Shown: in pieces, positions 46,991-57,067 of the stretch
Numbering within the stretch: the stretch's first letter is position 1
Layout: the number at the start of each line of letters is the position of its first letter
DNA from: Paraglaciecola sp.
GTDB lineage: Bacteria; Pseudomonadota; Gammaproteobacteria; Enterobacterales; Alteromonadaceae
NCBI GenBank assembly: GCA_009993955.1
Contig: JAACSL010000013.1
Span: 1 to 64,000, forward strand
Direction: 5' to 3'
Length of the DNA stretch: 64,000 nucleotides
Program-made: the position numbers and the translations under genes
Notes under the pieces: generated by a model
Seen by the model: the letters and a program-made list of their open reading frames with translations, nothing else
Databases searched by the model: none
What the model was told of the DNA's origin: nothing

Positions 46991-47596
46991 TTAGGCCTGT
47001 GTTTCCGACAACCAGCGTTTTCGTATCCAATAATCGACACTCAAATACCGCCCTGCGCCAGTAAAAAATAAGCTGACCAACATGATTAGGTAGGTAAAAG
47101 CGAATTCGATACCATTGTTAAGGATCACCAAACTGCCACTTGAGGTCAGATAGTCATAGTCTGCATGCTCACGTACCACATCTTTGATATACGCCAATTT
47201 ATCTGCGGCATCCATCACGCGCTCGGTGGCAAACGGTGCACCAGGATCGGCGATGGCTTGCCAGCCGAACTCAAGATGAACACTAAAAATAGCCACCACC
47301 ATGGTGACGATCAAAGGCACACTGATCCAGCGTAAAGCCAAACCCAGCGCTAAGGCGATGGCACCGATGATTTCTGTCCAGGTGGCTAAAAAAGCCAAGA
47401 CCATAGGAAAGGGTAAGCCGAGGCCGTAGTCGGGATTGGCAAACCAATCCACGGTGCTGTCAAAATGTTGCCATTTTTGCATGCCAGCCATCCAAAATAC
47501 TGGCACTAAGTAGACACGCAGCAACAGTGGGGCAATAAAGTCGAGGTGCCGGGTTTTATCCAACATGTGTTGCAGTTGGCGAGGGAGATTCAACAT
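46991..47596 (-). CDS. DoxX-family membrane protein
   Basis: A 201-residue inner-membrane protein with about four hydrophobic helices. It has the DoxX pattern 'LLLRVYLVPVFWMAGMQKWQHFDSTVDWF', 'TWTEIIGAIALALGLALRW' and a charged loop ('ERVMDAADKLAYIKDVV') before the last helix. Family members are linked to respiratory or thiol-redox functions, but none can be assigned here. It stands alone, convergent with the YggN-like gene; 216 bases between them show nothing clear. Confidence 0.8.
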   Translation of the reverse strand: MLNLPRQLQHMLDKTRHLDFIAPLLLRVYLVPVFWMAGMQKWQHFDSTVDWFANPDYGLGLPFPMVLAFLATWTEIIGAIALALGLALRWISVPLIVTMVVAIFSVHLEFGWQAIADPGAPFATERVMDAADKLAYIKDVVREHADYDYLTSSGSLVILNNGIEFAFTYLIMLVSLFFTGAGRYLSVDYWIRKRWLSETQA

Positions 47597-47723
47597 CTTC
47601 AGTCCTAAAGTGACAAGGTTTAGTCACTAGAACCAAGATCCATCGATAAAATTCCACATCCACGTGATTTTATCCCACAACCCTCAACACAGGTCGCTAC
47701 CAATCTAAAGCAAACCTAGGGCA

Positions 47724-50700
47724 TCACTGGTCAGGCTTTGCCTCAGGATTGGCGGCAACTGACCCCAGCAACGCCGTGTTGGGATGTGAAATAATATGTA
47801 AGTCGCGCTGCGGGAAGGGGATCTCAAAACCATGTTTACCTAACGCTTCATTGATTTGTGAATTGATATCGTGAGTGACAGGCAGGCGTTTCGACGTGCT
47901 GTCGACAAATAAACGTAATTCAAAATCTAAAGAACTTTCTCCATGGGCCATAAAAAATACACTGGGGGCGGGAGTTTTTAAGACATCGGGATGCTGTTCA
48001 ACCACCTCCATCAGTACCTCTCGTACCTTGCGGATGTCGGAGCCATAGGCCACGCCGACTTTGAGCAGCAGGCGAGTTGTGGCATTGTGTAGGGTCCAGT
48101 TAGTGACATTTTCCGTGATGATGGCTTTGTTTGGCAGTAATACATCACGATTCTCGAAATCGGTAATGGTGGTGGCGCGAATTTTAATATTGCTGACGGT
48201 ACCACTGAGGTTACCGATGGTGACGATGTCACCCACCCGCACAGGACGTTCAAACAAGATGATTAAACCCGAGACAAAATTAGCTACAATTTCTTGTAAA
48301 CCAAAACCGAGCCCCACCCCAAGTGCCGCAACAATCCACTGCAATTTTGACCAGTCGATACCTAATTGGCCAAAACCCAGCACCAGGCTAGTGCCAAAGA
48401 GTACATAACTTAAGATAGTGACAGCGGCGTAGCGGGCGCCGGGGTCTAAACTCACTTGTTGAAAGAAACTGACTTCTAAAATGCCCCGTGCATTTTTAGC
48501 CGCAATGTACCCACCTACAAGGAAAAACAAGGATAAGAGGATGTTCCATAACGTCACGTCGACGGTCATCTCTATGCCATCAATGTTAGCGGTTTTGTGC
48601 CACAACACGATTTCGTCGATAATACCCAGTGCGGGCAGCAGCGGCATCCAGATATACCAGAGTCCAAATAAAAACAAGACGGTAGACACACCGGTGGCGG
48701 TGCTGCGCATTTGTTTGATGACACTGGCTTGATCAGAGGGTTGATCCTCAATAAATTCAGGAGCGGCATCACCACTGGCGGCATTTTGCTGATTCTGTTT
48801 TGCCTGCTCCAGTTCCGCTTGCATGGCTTGTTCTTTGCGCAGCAAATAACGTTGGTAGGCCACCATAAAACCACGCATCAATATGCCATAAAAAATCGCC
48901 ACAAAAATTAACACTACCCCAGACTGGAATAATTTTGATTGCAGCTCTACGGCGGTGTCAAAGAAACCGATGAGTGGTAACAGGCCAATTAACAAGGGAG
49001 CGGCCACGGTGCCAACAAACGCGAGTATGGTCTTGGCCGTGGTTTTTGCATGGCCGACGATATTTAATACCACGCCATTTTTGGGATTAAAAAAGTTGAA
49101 GCTGAACAGGGCAATACCACAAGACATCACCATGAACGCGACTATCGCTATGCCGTAGCGCAATTCCAATTTATTGCTTGCTAGGGCCGAGGCAAAGATA
49201 AAGGTGGCTAAACCCTGATACCACACAAACCATGACAGCAAATGGCCTAGCCTGTCACGCGCCATATCACTCCAACCAAAATGCCCAACAAACATGCCGT
49301 CACGGCGACACATGGAGCGGAAAAATAACAAGGTCAAACTTAAACTAGACACCGCGGCTAGGCCGGTGGCAATGGCTCTGGAGAAACTGCCAGATTCAGA
49401 ACCAATGGAGATAAGGGCGGCCAATGAAAAGATTAAAATGGGTAGCGGCAAGGCTAAGATCAAGGTTTCTAACAGTGCCAGTGGGGTGGCCCAATGGGTG
49501 TCACGCTCTACTTTGCCGATGCGCTCAATTTGCACATTCAAAGACTTTTTCAATGGGCGTCGTAAACTCACCACCACACTAAATATCACTAAGGCCAGCA
49601 AGGCATACAGGGGTTTTTGCTGTATGCCTTGCCACATATCTTGGAATAACCTCAGCCAAGCATCGCCGTCAGCATACCAAGCAACACTACGGGCCAAATT
49701 ACGCCCAATATTGTCAGATAATTTTGTATAGGAAGGCAACCAAACCAGGCGACGGTCTAACAATACCTTTAATTCTTGAGCATTATTCAACACTTCGTTG
49801 AGCAGAAGTTTCTCATCGGTGAGTTTGTCGATAAGAGAGGAGGCGGTTTCTAGCAGTAGCAGCAAGAGTTCGTGTTGCAGTTTATTGAGGCTTTGACTGG
49901 TTTGCTGCTCGCCTTGTTGTGTGCGCTTAAGTTCATCCAGCACACGTAGTTTGTCTTGCCAAATAATCAGATTTAATTGTTGGTTAATACTCAGCTCATC
50001 CACTTGTTCTAAGCGATTTTCCAGCGGTGCTTCTTTTGGCAAACTCGAACGCAGGCGGAACAACAGCACACCTAACTCATCGGTGATTTGCCCTGTGGCT
50101 AACACGCGGTCAACGGTTTGCGCTGATTGCTGCATGTCCTGACGTTGCTGGCGCAGACGAACAATATTTTCATCGATTTGCGGGGCCAACTGAGCCATGT
50201 CCGCTAAGGTAGAGGCAAGGTTAATATTGTCTTGAGCCGCCGATTGTAACTCGGGTTGTTCAATGGTTTGAGCAAGTTGCTGGGCATTTTGCAAGGCCAG
50301 TGCAGCTTTATTGCTCAACACGTTTTGCAGGCGCTGTTGCAGATAGTCCAACTGTTGTTGCGTTGCCTCAATTTGCGCAGAGGATAAAGCAAGTTTTGCC
50401 TCAACCAACGACTGACGCGCTGGTACCGTGGCAATTTCACGCTCATACAGGGTAATTTGTGTTTGCAAACTTAAGCTTTTTGCCTGCAACGCCAATTTAG
50501 CTGCAGCATTAGTGGGATCTTCCCCTTGGGCAGGCTCAACTTGGCGTTTTAAATTGTCTAATGCTGCGCTGGTTTTTTCGAGGCTTTCCCGGGCGGCGTT
50601 GATTTCACTGGCAATACTGCTGGGCCGATTGGCTAAATCAGACTTCTGTTGTTGCAGTTCAGCAAATTCGCTTTGCAAGCTACTGAGTTTGGCACTGATC

Positions 50701-51065
50701 ACTGGCTCAGCATTCGCCAGTTGGCTGACACTTAAACTGCGTACTGACGCCAAAACTGAGGACAAGGCTTCAGCTTGTTGCTTATTTAAGGTGTTGAGTA
50801 TTTGCTGGGCTTGTGCGGCATCTTGTTCATATTGGTTCAGTAGGTTTTGGAAGCGTTCGGCCTCTGCTAGGGCGCTACGAGCGCGCTCCAGTTGATTTTT
50901 AACGGTTTCTTGCTGCTCAGCAGAGAGCCCTTCACCGTCTACATTCTGACTAGCGGTGGCGATGGCGGCTGTTAAACTGTCTACGCTGACATTTTCATTC
51001 AACGCTTCAGCCGGTGCGCACAGCACGAAAAAAAAGACGACAAATAGTGTTCGCGATAACCACAT
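47724..51065 (-). CDS. Large MscK/MscM-type mechanosensitive channel
   Basis: A 1113-residue channel of the MscS superfamily, the size of E. coli MscK (1120) and MscM (1107). The start MWLSRTLFVVFFFVLCAPAEA follows GGAAG by about 8 bases; a longer frame would enter hemW. It has a signal peptide, a periplasmic coiled-coil region (about residues 25-490), about nine membrane helices, and the MscS core with 'WIVAALGVGLGFGLQEIVANFVSGLIILFERPVRVGDIV' and 'LLPNKAIITENVTNWTL'. It releases osmolytes under membrane tension. It could be either MscK- or MscM-like. Confidence 0.88.
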   Translation of the reverse strand: MWLSRTLFVVFFFVLCAPAEALNENVSVDSLTAAIATASQNVDGEGLSAEQQETVKNQLERARSALAEAERFQNLLNQYEQDAAQAQQILNTLNKQQAEALSSVLASVRSLSVSQLANAEPVISAKLSSLQSEFAELQQQKSDLANRPSSIASEINAARESLEKTSAALDNLKRQVEPAQGEDPTNAAAKLALQAKSLSLQTQITLYEREIATVPARQSLVEAKLALSSAQIEATQQQLDYLQQRLQNVLSNKAALALQNAQQLAQTIEQPELQSAAQDNINLASTLADMAQLAPQIDENIVRLRQQRQDMQQSAQTVDRVLATGQITDELGVLLFRLRSSLPKEAPLENRLEQVDELSINQQLNLIIWQDKLRVLDELKRTQQGEQQTSQSLNKLQHELLLLLLETASSLIDKLTDEKLLLNEVLNNAQELKVLLDRRLVWLPSYTKLSDNIGRNLARSVAWYADGDAWLRLFQDMWQGIQQKPLYALLALVIFSVVVSLRRPLKKSLNVQIERIGKVERDTHWATPLALLETLILALPLPILIFSLAALISIGSESGSFSRAIATGLAAVSSLSLTLLFFRSMCRRDGMFVGHFGWSDMARDRLGHLLSWFVWYQGLATFIFASALASNKLELRYGIAIVAFMVMSCGIALFSFNFFNPKNGVVLNIVGHAKTTAKTILAFVGTVAAPLLIGLLPLIGFFDTAVELQSKLFQSGVVLIFVAIFYGILMRGFMVAYQRYLLRKEQAMQAELEQAKQNQQNAASGDAAPEFIEDQPSDQASVIKQMRSTATGVSTVLFLFGLWYIWMPLLPALGIIDEIVLWHKTANIDGIEMTVDVTLWNILLSLFFLVGGYIAAKNARGILEVSFFQQVSLDPGARYAAVTILSYVLFGTSLVLGFGQLGIDWSKLQWIVAALGVGLGFGLQEIVANFVSGLIILFERPVRVGDIVTIGNLSGTVSNIKIRATTITDFENRDVLLPNKAIITENVTNWTLHNATTRLLLKVGVAYGSDIRKVREVLMEVVEQHPDVLKTPAPSVFFMAHGESSLDFELRLFVDSTSKRLPVTHDINSQINEALGKHGFEIPFPQRDLHIISHPNTALLGSVAANPEAKPDQ

Positions 51066-51088
51066 AATGAGCTTCCAGTTGAGTAGGC

Positions 51089-52261
51089 TTAGACCAACAA
51101 TTCTAATAAGGTATTGAGATAACGACGACCCAGCGGGGTCACCTGCCAAGTGTTTGCAGTTTCAATGAGTAGGCCTTTATCAATGCCTTGTTGTAAGCTG
51201 TTTTGCAAGCTTGTGCTCAGCTCTTTTCCAGTAAAATTAGGGTAATCAGCTTTGGGGCAGGGTTCAAGCAAACGCAAACGATTCATGAAAAATTCAAAGG
51301 GTAACTCATCTTCTGCCACAACTTTATAATCACTGCGATAGTCTTTGCTTAAATCCATGTAGCCTTTGGGGTGTTTGACTTTCACCGTGCGCACAATGTG
51401 TTGTTCATCGGCCAAGGTAATTTTGCTATGTGCACCACAGCCAATGCCTAAATAATCACCAAAGCGCCAGTAGTTAAGATTGTGCTGACACTGTTGTCCA
51501 GCTTGACTAAATGCAGAAATTTCATATTGCACATAACCTGCCTGTTCCAGCAGTTGTAAACCTTGTTCTTGAATATCCCACAGTACGTCGTCTTGCGGCA
51601 GTTTGGGCGGCTTTGAATAGAACTGCGTATTCGGTTCGATGGTTAATTGATACCAACTCACATGGGGTGCCTGTAGGGCAATAGCGGTTTGCACATCGCT
51701 TAAAGCATCGGCCACACTTTGCTGAGGTAGGCCGTGCATTAAATCAAGATTAAAACTGCCCAAACCAATCTTACTGGCTAATTGAGCAGCAGATTGCGCT
51801 TGAGCACTATCATGAATACGCCCGAGGCTTTGCAGCTTTTCCCCTTGAAAGCTTTGTACACCAATGGAAATTCGATTAACCCCTGCCGCCACGTAAGCTG
51901 CAAAGCGTTCACTTTCCACAGTGCCTGGGTTGGCCTCTAAGGTTATTTCGGCATGCTCAAGCAGGTTTACGCGCTCTTTTACCCCAAGTAACAAACGCTT
52001 AATGCCTGCGCTGCTGAATAAACTTGGGGTACCACCACCAATGAAAATGCTGTGTATCGGGCGGTCTTTCACCAAACTTGCGTCGCGGCTAAGATCCTCG
52101 AGCAGATGACTAATGTATTCGGCTTCAGGTAGTGGCTGCTGTTTTTGACCGTGGGAATTGAAATCGCAGTACGGACATTTTTGCACACACCACGGGATAT
52201 GGATGTAAAGAGACAGCGGCGGGAGTTGTAACACCGCTGGTCTAGTGAGGGCTTCAAGCAA
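51089..52261 (-). CDS. hemW: Radical SAM heme chaperone HemW
   Basis: A 390-residue radical SAM protein related to coproporphyrinogen dehydrogenase HemN, now regarded as a heme-delivery chaperone. The motif is '[22 protein letters not shown]' (CxxxCxxC), with '[15 protein letters not shown]' and '[11 protein letters not shown]'. It starts with TTG and overlaps the rdgB end by 8 bases; a GTG nine codons later matches the usual N-terminus better and may be the true start. rdgB-hemW is a conserved pair. Confidence 0.94.
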   Translation of the reverse strand: MLEALTRPAVLQLPPLSLYIHIPWCVQKCPYCDFNSHGQKQQPLPEAEYISHLLEDLSRDASLVKDRPIHSIFIGGGTPSLFSSAGIKRLLLGVKERVNLLEHAEITLEANPGTVESERFAAYVAAGVNRISIGVQSFQGEKLQSLGRIHDSAQAQSAAQLASKIGLGSFNLDLMHGLPQQSVADALSDVQTAIALQAPHVSWYQLTIEPNTQFYSKPPKLPQDDVLWDIQEQGLQLLEQAGYVQYEISAFSQAGQQCQHNLNYWRFGDYLGIGCGAHSKITLADEQHIVRTVKVKHPKGYMDLSKDYRSDYKVVAEDELPFEFFMNRLRLLEPCPKADYPNFTGKELSTSLQNSLQQGIDKGLLIETANTWQVTPLGRRYLNTLLELLV

Positions 52262-52856
52262 GGTCTTGACTCAAATGTTGCAATAAAAGTTGTAAAGCTT
52301 GGCCACGATGGCTGATGCTATTTTTTATCTCAGGGCTGAGCTGGGCTGAACTGCATTGGTGTTCGGCCAGCCAAAAAACCGGATCATAACCAAAACCTTG
52401 CTCACCACTTCTGTGTGGCGCAATACTGCCGTGCCACTGACCTAGGCATATCACTGGTGTGGGATCATCCGCATGACGCATGTAAACCAAACAACAAATA
52501 AAGCGCGCCTGACGTGAATGCATAGGCACTGAGTCGAGTGCTGTTAACAACTTATCAATATTGTCACTGTTGCTGGCCTGCTCGCCGGCATAGCGAGCTG
52601 AATACACACCCGGTGCACCGCCTAAGGCATCTACCGCTAAGCCAGAATCGTCGGCAATGGCGGGTAAACCAGTTTGTTTGGCTGCGTGGCGCGCTTTAAT
52701 GATGGCATTTTCGACAAAGGTAGTGCCCGTCTCTTGTGCATCACTGACTTTAAAGTGACTTTGCGCCACAACGTCGATGTTGAGCCCAGCCAACATACTG
52801 CTGAGTTCCCTTACTTTGCCCTGATTACCGGTGGCGAGCACAATGGTTTTATCCAC
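52254..52856 (-). CDS. rdgB: XTP/dITP pyrophosphatase
   Basis: Hydrolyses non-canonical purine nucleoside triphosphates such as dITP and XTP to keep them out of DNA. The 200 residues show '[17 protein letters not shown]', '[13 protein letters not shown]', '[25 protein letters not shown]' and 'GFGYDPVFW'. It starts with GTG, 6 bases after AGGAAG. It overlaps the start of hemW by 8 bases, the same gene order as in E. coli. Confidence 0.96.
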   Translation of the reverse strand: MDKTIVLATGNQGKVRELSSMLAGLNIDVVAQSHFKVSDAQETGTTFVENAIIKARHAAKQTGLPAIADDSGLAVDALGGAPGVYSARYAGEQASNSDNIDKLLTALDSVPMHSRQARFICCLVYMRHADDPTPVICLGQWHGSIAPHRSGEQGFGYDPVFWLAEHQCSSAQLSPEIKNSISHRGQALQLLLQHLSQDLA

Positions 52857-52887
52857 GCAGGCTTCCTATTTTAAAACTATGTTGTGA

Positions 52888-54138
52888 TTAAACGACGGGG
52901 CTTTTTTTGCCACGGCCTTTTTTCTTTTTAGGTGGTTTTTTGCCCAGCGCCTTTTTGACTTTGGCACTGAGTTTTTTCTTTTTCACCACTTTGGCTTCTT
53001 TGTGTTTAGGGCGCAGCTCCTCAATCACCCGGCGTTTTAAGGCCTGTTTGGTGTAGCGCTCAATTTTTGCCACTACTGCCATGTCATGCGCTTCAACAAT
53101 AGAAATGGCGGTGCCTTTTTTGCCCGCTCGACCGGTGCGACCAATACGATGCACATAGACATCCGCGGTGCGCGGCATGTCGTAATTAATCACGTGGCTG
53201 ATGTCTTCAACATCAATGCCGCGTGCTGCCACATCCGTCGCCACCAGTATTTTAACTTCACCATCGCGAAAACGTTGCATGGCACTGTTGCGTTTGTCTT
53301 GGGGCATTTCACCTTGCAACCAGCTAACCGCAAAGCCATCGCGCTCCAGTAATTGTTTGAGTTCATTGAGGCGGTCGCGGGTTTTCACAAATACCACGGC
53401 GCTCTCTACTTGATGTTCAAGAATGTGGCACAGCAAGGCGTATTTGTGTTTGGCATCGTCAGCCAAATGCAGCCATTGGTGAATTTTGGCGTGCTCTTTG
53501 CGGCTGGGATCGGCGTTAATTTCAACCGGTTCGTTCAGTAGGTCTTTGGCGAAACGAGCGATACCACCACCTTCCAACGTGGCAGAAAACAACATGCTTT
53601 GTTTGCGCCAGCGGGCTTCGGCGGCAATTTGGTTGACGATGGCGGAAAAACCCATGTCGAGCATGCGATCCGCTTCATCAAGAATTAAACATTCAATGTC
53701 TCGGCAATCAAACTTTTCTGTTTCAATGTGCTCAAACAAGCGACCCGGTGTGGCCACTAAGATATCCAATTGATTTTCCAATAAATCCAAATCGGTGCCG
53801 TAGTTGATACCACCGGTGATCACACCGCAGTGGATATGCTCACAATAGCGGCTGATGGCCTTGGCTTGTTCGAAGATTTGCAGGGCTAATTCGCGGGTCG
53901 GACTTAATATCAGTATGCGTGCCGAACCAGGCTGGCGACGCGGGTAATCCAATAAAAACTGACACACGGGCAGCAAAAATGCCGCCGTTTTTCCTGTACC
54001 AGTGGGGGCTGAAGCAAGAATATCCTTGCCTTCCATTGCCGCTGGGATCACTAATTGTTGAATACTGGTGGGCTCTTTATAACCCATCTCAGCCACGGCG
54101 CGACATAGGTCGTCGTCTAAATCGAGTTGCTCGAACAT
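52888..54138 (-). CDS. srmB: DEAD-box RNA helicase SrmB
   Basis: ATP-dependent RNA helicase acting early in 50S subunit assembly. The 416 residues align with E. coli SrmB: Q-motif 'TSIQQLVIPAAM', motif I 'ASAPTGTGKTAAFLLP', DEAD in 'LILDEADRMLDMGF', SAT in 'LFSATLEGGG', 'EARWRKQSMLFSATLE', 'YDMPRTADVYVHRIGRTGRAG', and 'RRVIEELRPKHKEAK'. The C-terminal tail is very Lys-rich (KKKKLSAKVKKALGKKPPKKKK), suited for RNA binding. It stands as a single gene. Confidence 0.93.
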   Translation of the reverse strand: MFEQLDLDDDLCRAVAEMGYKEPTSIQQLVIPAAMEGKDILASAPTGTGKTAAFLLPVCQFLLDYPRRQPGSARILILSPTRELALQIFEQAKAISRYCEHIHCGVITGGINYGTDLDLLENQLDILVATPGRLFEHIETEKFDCRDIECLILDEADRMLDMGFSAIVNQIAAEARWRKQSMLFSATLEGGGIARFAKDLLNEPVEINADPSRKEHAKIHQWLHLADDAKHKYALLCHILEHQVESAVVFVKTRDRLNELKQLLERDGFAVSWLQGEMPQDKRNSAMQRFRDGEVKILVATDVAARGIDVEDISHVINYDMPRTADVYVHRIGRTGRAGKKGTAISIVEAHDMAVVAKIERYTKQALKRRVIEELRPKHKEAKVVKKKKLSAKVKKALGKKPPKKKKGRGKKSPVV

Positions 54139-54241
54139 GCTAAATCTTTCTCTGTCAAAATTGCCGGAGATTATAAAGCACTGACGGGACGAAGGGCAGT
54201 GTTAATCCGCTTGCCGTGTGCAAAGATGATGACTGTTTTCC

Positions 54242-55882
54242 TTAAACTACACGAGCCAGATCAATACGTTGCACATAGTGGTTGAGGTGAGCTCGATGTT
54301 TTTCAGGTAAGACAGCCTCGTTGAGCTGCTTGCAACACTCATCATAGAGTGATTTTTGTGCAGTATCTAAGCCATCTTGTTCAGCAAGATTGGCCAATAC
54401 TTTCAAAATGGACAACGCGATTTTGTCATTGTCAGGGCTTAATTGCCGAGCCTTATTCAACAGATTGAGCGCCGGAATATAGCGTTTACCTTTGTAGTGT
54501 GCCGAGGCCATCTCGCCGAGCTCTTTGGGTGAATAACGAATATCTTGTCGTTCTTGGGTTTCTTGCGCCAAGAACTCGGCCAACACTTTACCGTTAAATG
54601 AGGTATCCAAACCATCTTCTCGAATTTGCTCGAGCAACTGCATCGAAGCCTGCCATTCACCTAATTCATGCAATATTTTCATGTGATCTAGCTTGTCTTC
54701 GAACGAAACGGATTTTATGCCACTCGGATGTTCCTTGATCAGTGTTTCAGCCCCTTTTTTGTCTCTGCGCGCGGTGTAAAGACGGGCACGGGCAATAGTA
54801 ATTTGTGGGCTTAAGAGCTCTGCTTGACTACGTTGAGTTTGCAGTGCAGTGATATCGCGTTCGACTCTAGCCAGTAGGGACTGGCTCTCTTGTTCCCCCA
54901 AAGTACTAACTAAGTCCAAGGATGATCGAATGATATTGAGGGTTAATTCCGGTGAGTCATGAATGGAATTTTTGGCGTAACGCGCCATATTACATGTCGC
55001 GATATATTGGCCTTGACGATCATGGTTGAGTCGCGCCAGATACCAGCATTTTTTATTCCGCTCTATGCTTCGCGGAGCCAGTTTGCAAGCTTGTTGCATG
55101 ATTTCATAGGCTTTGACGTAATCTTCTTTGGCAAGATAATGTTCGGCGAGTAAGTCGTAAGCACTGAAGCGCGCATCGTCGCGCTCAACTAAACTATCGA
55201 TAATTGCCATGGCTTCTTGGATTTTACCCAGGCTAAACAGATTGCGGGTAAGCTCTATATGCACCCAAGCAAAATTATACTGTTCAATTAAACCCCGATA
55301 AAACTGCTCCGCTTCAGCATGTTCATGAATAAGAAAAAGGGAACGACCCATTAAACGATTAATCTGTGGGTGGTAGGTTTTGAGTTCTTCATCTGCTATG
55401 TGGCGCTGAGCTAAATAAATGGCGGTGGTATATTTTTGCTGATCAAAACAATAATGCAATTTGTAGAGGCGTTGATAGAATTCAACGATATGCTGAATGC
55501 GTTTTGCCACCTTAGATTTATCCAAGGGTTTAACCCAGAAGTCATTGGGTTGCAATTCAATAACGCAGTTCACCAAAGTAGGTGAAGTGTCTGAGCTTAA
55601 AAATATCACGATGGTATTGCTGTTGATGTGCCCTTTGAATTTCATTTCTTCGAGCAAATTAAAGCCGTCTTTATCGCTTTTTACATCAAAGGCGATGAGT
55701 ACCATATCAAAATGCATTACTTCACACAGACGCAAAGCAAAAAATGCGTTTTGGGCACTTTTAACCTGCTCAATGCCCAGATCTTTAAGGCTCGCTTTAA
55801 TCACATCATGGGCATAGGATTGCTCGTCAATGATCAGAACATTTAATTGATTTAACTGTTTTTTTTCAGGTATATACAGCAA
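54242..55882 (-). CDS. Response-regulator receiver protein with TPR repeats
   Basis: A 546-residue protein with an N-terminal receiver ('NVLIIDEQSYAHDVIKASL', phospho-acceptor Asp in 'VLIAFDVKSDKDGFNLLEEM', Lys in 'NDFWVKPLDKS') and then many helical TPR-type repeats to the C-terminus ('EQFYRGLIEQYNFAWVHIELTRNLFSLGKIQEAMAII', 'ALNLLNKARQLSPDNDKIALSIL'). No DNA-binding or enzymatic output domain is seen, so it probably works by protein contacts. The start is TTG, 8 bases after GGA. The partner kinase is unknown. It lies alone between srmB and ghrA. Confidence 0.8.
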   Translation of the reverse strand: MLYIPEKKQLNQLNVLIIDEQSYAHDVIKASLKDLGIEQVKSAQNAFFALRLCEVMHFDMVLIAFDVKSDKDGFNLLEEMKFKGHINSNTIVIFLSSDTSPTLVNCVIELQPNDFWVKPLDKSKVAKRIQHIVEFYQRLYKLHYCFDQQKYTTAIYLAQRHIADEELKTYHPQINRLMGRSLFLIHEHAEAEQFYRGLIEQYNFAWVHIELTRNLFSLGKIQEAMAIIDSLVERDDARFSAYDLLAEHYLAKEDYVKAYEIMQQACKLAPRSIERNKKCWYLARLNHDRQGQYIATCNMARYAKNSIHDSPELTLNIIRSSLDLVSTLGEQESQSLLARVERDITALQTQRSQAELLSPQITIARARLYTARRDKKGAETLIKEHPSGIKSVSFEDKLDHMKILHELGEWQASMQLLEQIREDGLDTSFNGKVLAEFLAQETQERQDIRYSPKELGEMASAHYKGKRYIPALNLLNKARQLSPDNDKIALSILKVLANLAEQDGLDTAQKSLYDECCKQLNEAVLPEKHRAHLNHYVQRIDLARVV

Positions 55883-56037
55883 GTGCCAATTCCATGGTTA
55901 GCCAGTGGTAAAAATAGTTTCACGCTATGTTCAGGGTAAAATTATTTTCAAAGCACTGCAACACTTGTTGCTATCGCATCAAGTGCTAAAAGGCTTTTTT
56001 GGTGTTTTATAGGTAGGGTTAAACCTAGTTTCAAACG

Positions 56038-56068
56038 AAGGCTATCTCAGTTTTGCTGAAATAGCCTC
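56038..56068 (-). terminator. Hairpin after the ghrA-type gene
   Basis: Inverted repeat AGGCTATCTCAG / CTGAAATAGCCT with loop TTTTG, just beyond the leftward stop. One mismatch, and only a weak T-tract follows in the leftward direction (CTTCGTTTG). Confidence 0.5.
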
Positions 56069-56076
56069 TTAGATAA

Positions 56077-57009
56077 TTAGTACTGTTGCTGCTTGTCTAC
56101 TAGGCCAAGCATGGCTTGCTGGTTTATATAACGTTTTACATTTTCAACTAACACCTGTCCGGCGGTGTCATTTTGTGTGATGGCAGCAATGTGTGGGGTG
56201 ACTAAGATCTGCGGGTGTTGCCAAAAAGGGTGATCGTTGGTTAGCGGCTCTTTGTCAAACACGTCTAAGATGGCATAACGCAGATGCTGTTCTTTCAACA
56301 AGATTAATAAATCGGCCTCGACCAAATGCTCACCACGACCCACGTTAATGATACTTGCCCCGCTAGGTAACATGGCCATATTACTCAGATTGAGAATGCC
56401 TCGGGTATCATCAGTCAGTGGCAGTAAACACACCAGTATATCGGCTTGTTGTAAAAAGGGCTGTAAGCCACGACTGCCTGCAAAACATTGAATGCCTTTT
56501 ACCGTTTTAACACTCTTACTCCACGCACTTACTGTAAAACCAACAGACACTAAGGCTTGGGCTGCCGCTTGGCCTAGATTTCCCAGCCCCATGATCCCAA
56601 CGCGGCGTTTGGCGGCACTGCGTGATTTGAGGGGTTGCCACTGTTGTTGCAAGTTTGATTGAGCATAAGCCAAGGTATCGCGATGAATGTTGAGCACTGA
56701 CATCAAGACGTATTCTGTCATTTGTTGCTCTAAGGCAGGGTCAAGCATACGCACCACGCTGACGTGTTCTGGCACGCTGGCTAAGCCCAGTTGATCAACC
56801 CCAGCCCCCACCGAAAAAATGACCTTAAGATTGGGGTAATCTTGCTGGTAATTGCGTGGTGGGATCCAACACACCAGCACATCGATGGCACTTTTGTCTT
56901 TAACGTCAGGCCAAGTATGCCAATTGACCTCAGGCAGGTTTTGCGCAAACAATTTTTGCCAGTGTTGTCCGCGTGCGGCGGGGCCACGATACAAAATATT
57001 CAAACTCAT
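56077..57009 (-). CDS. ghrA: Glyoxylate/hydroxypyruvate reductase A-type dehydrogenase
   Basis: A 310-residue D-2-hydroxyacid dehydrogenase resembling E. coli GhrA, which reduces glyoxylate and hydroxypyruvate with NADPH. The nucleotide-binding 'GIMGLGNLGQAAAQALVSVGF' and catalytic pieces 'SVGAGVDQL', 'NVGRGEHLVEADLL' (Arg), 'DVFDKEPL' (Asp/Glu) and 'VTPHIAAITQ' (His) are present. The C-terminus 'VDKQQQY' is like the GhrA end. It follows the dUTPase gene by 58 bases on the same strand. Confidence 0.85.
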   Translation of the reverse strand: MSLNILYRGPAARGQHWQKLFAQNLPEVNWHTWPDVKDKSAIDVLVCWIPPRNYQQDYPNLKVIFSVGAGVDQLGLASVPEHVSVVRMLDPALEQQMTEYVLMSVLNIHRDTLAYAQSNLQQQWQPLKSRSAAKRRVGIMGLGNLGQAAAQALVSVGFTVSAWSKSVKTVKGIQCFAGSRGLQPFLQQADILVCLLPLTDDTRGILNLSNMAMLPSGASIINVGRGEHLVEADLLILLKEQHLRYAILDVFDKEPLTNDHPFWQHPQILVTPHIAAITQNDTAGQVLVENVKRYINQQAMLGLVDKQQQY

Positions 57010-57067
57010 ACAGCGTTAATCCCAGTGAAAATAGTACGGTGAATAAACCCAGAGCCAGAGTATAAAC

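Noticed and set aside
50428..50895. A 155-codon plus-strand frame inside the MscK-type channel gene.
   Set aside because: Antisense to the coiled-coil region; Ser/Cys/Leu-rich artefact.
51066..51149. Extended N-terminus of the MscK-type channel overlapping hemW.
   Set aside because: The internal ATG has a good ribosome binding site and directly starts a signal peptide; the extension would be unrelated sequence.
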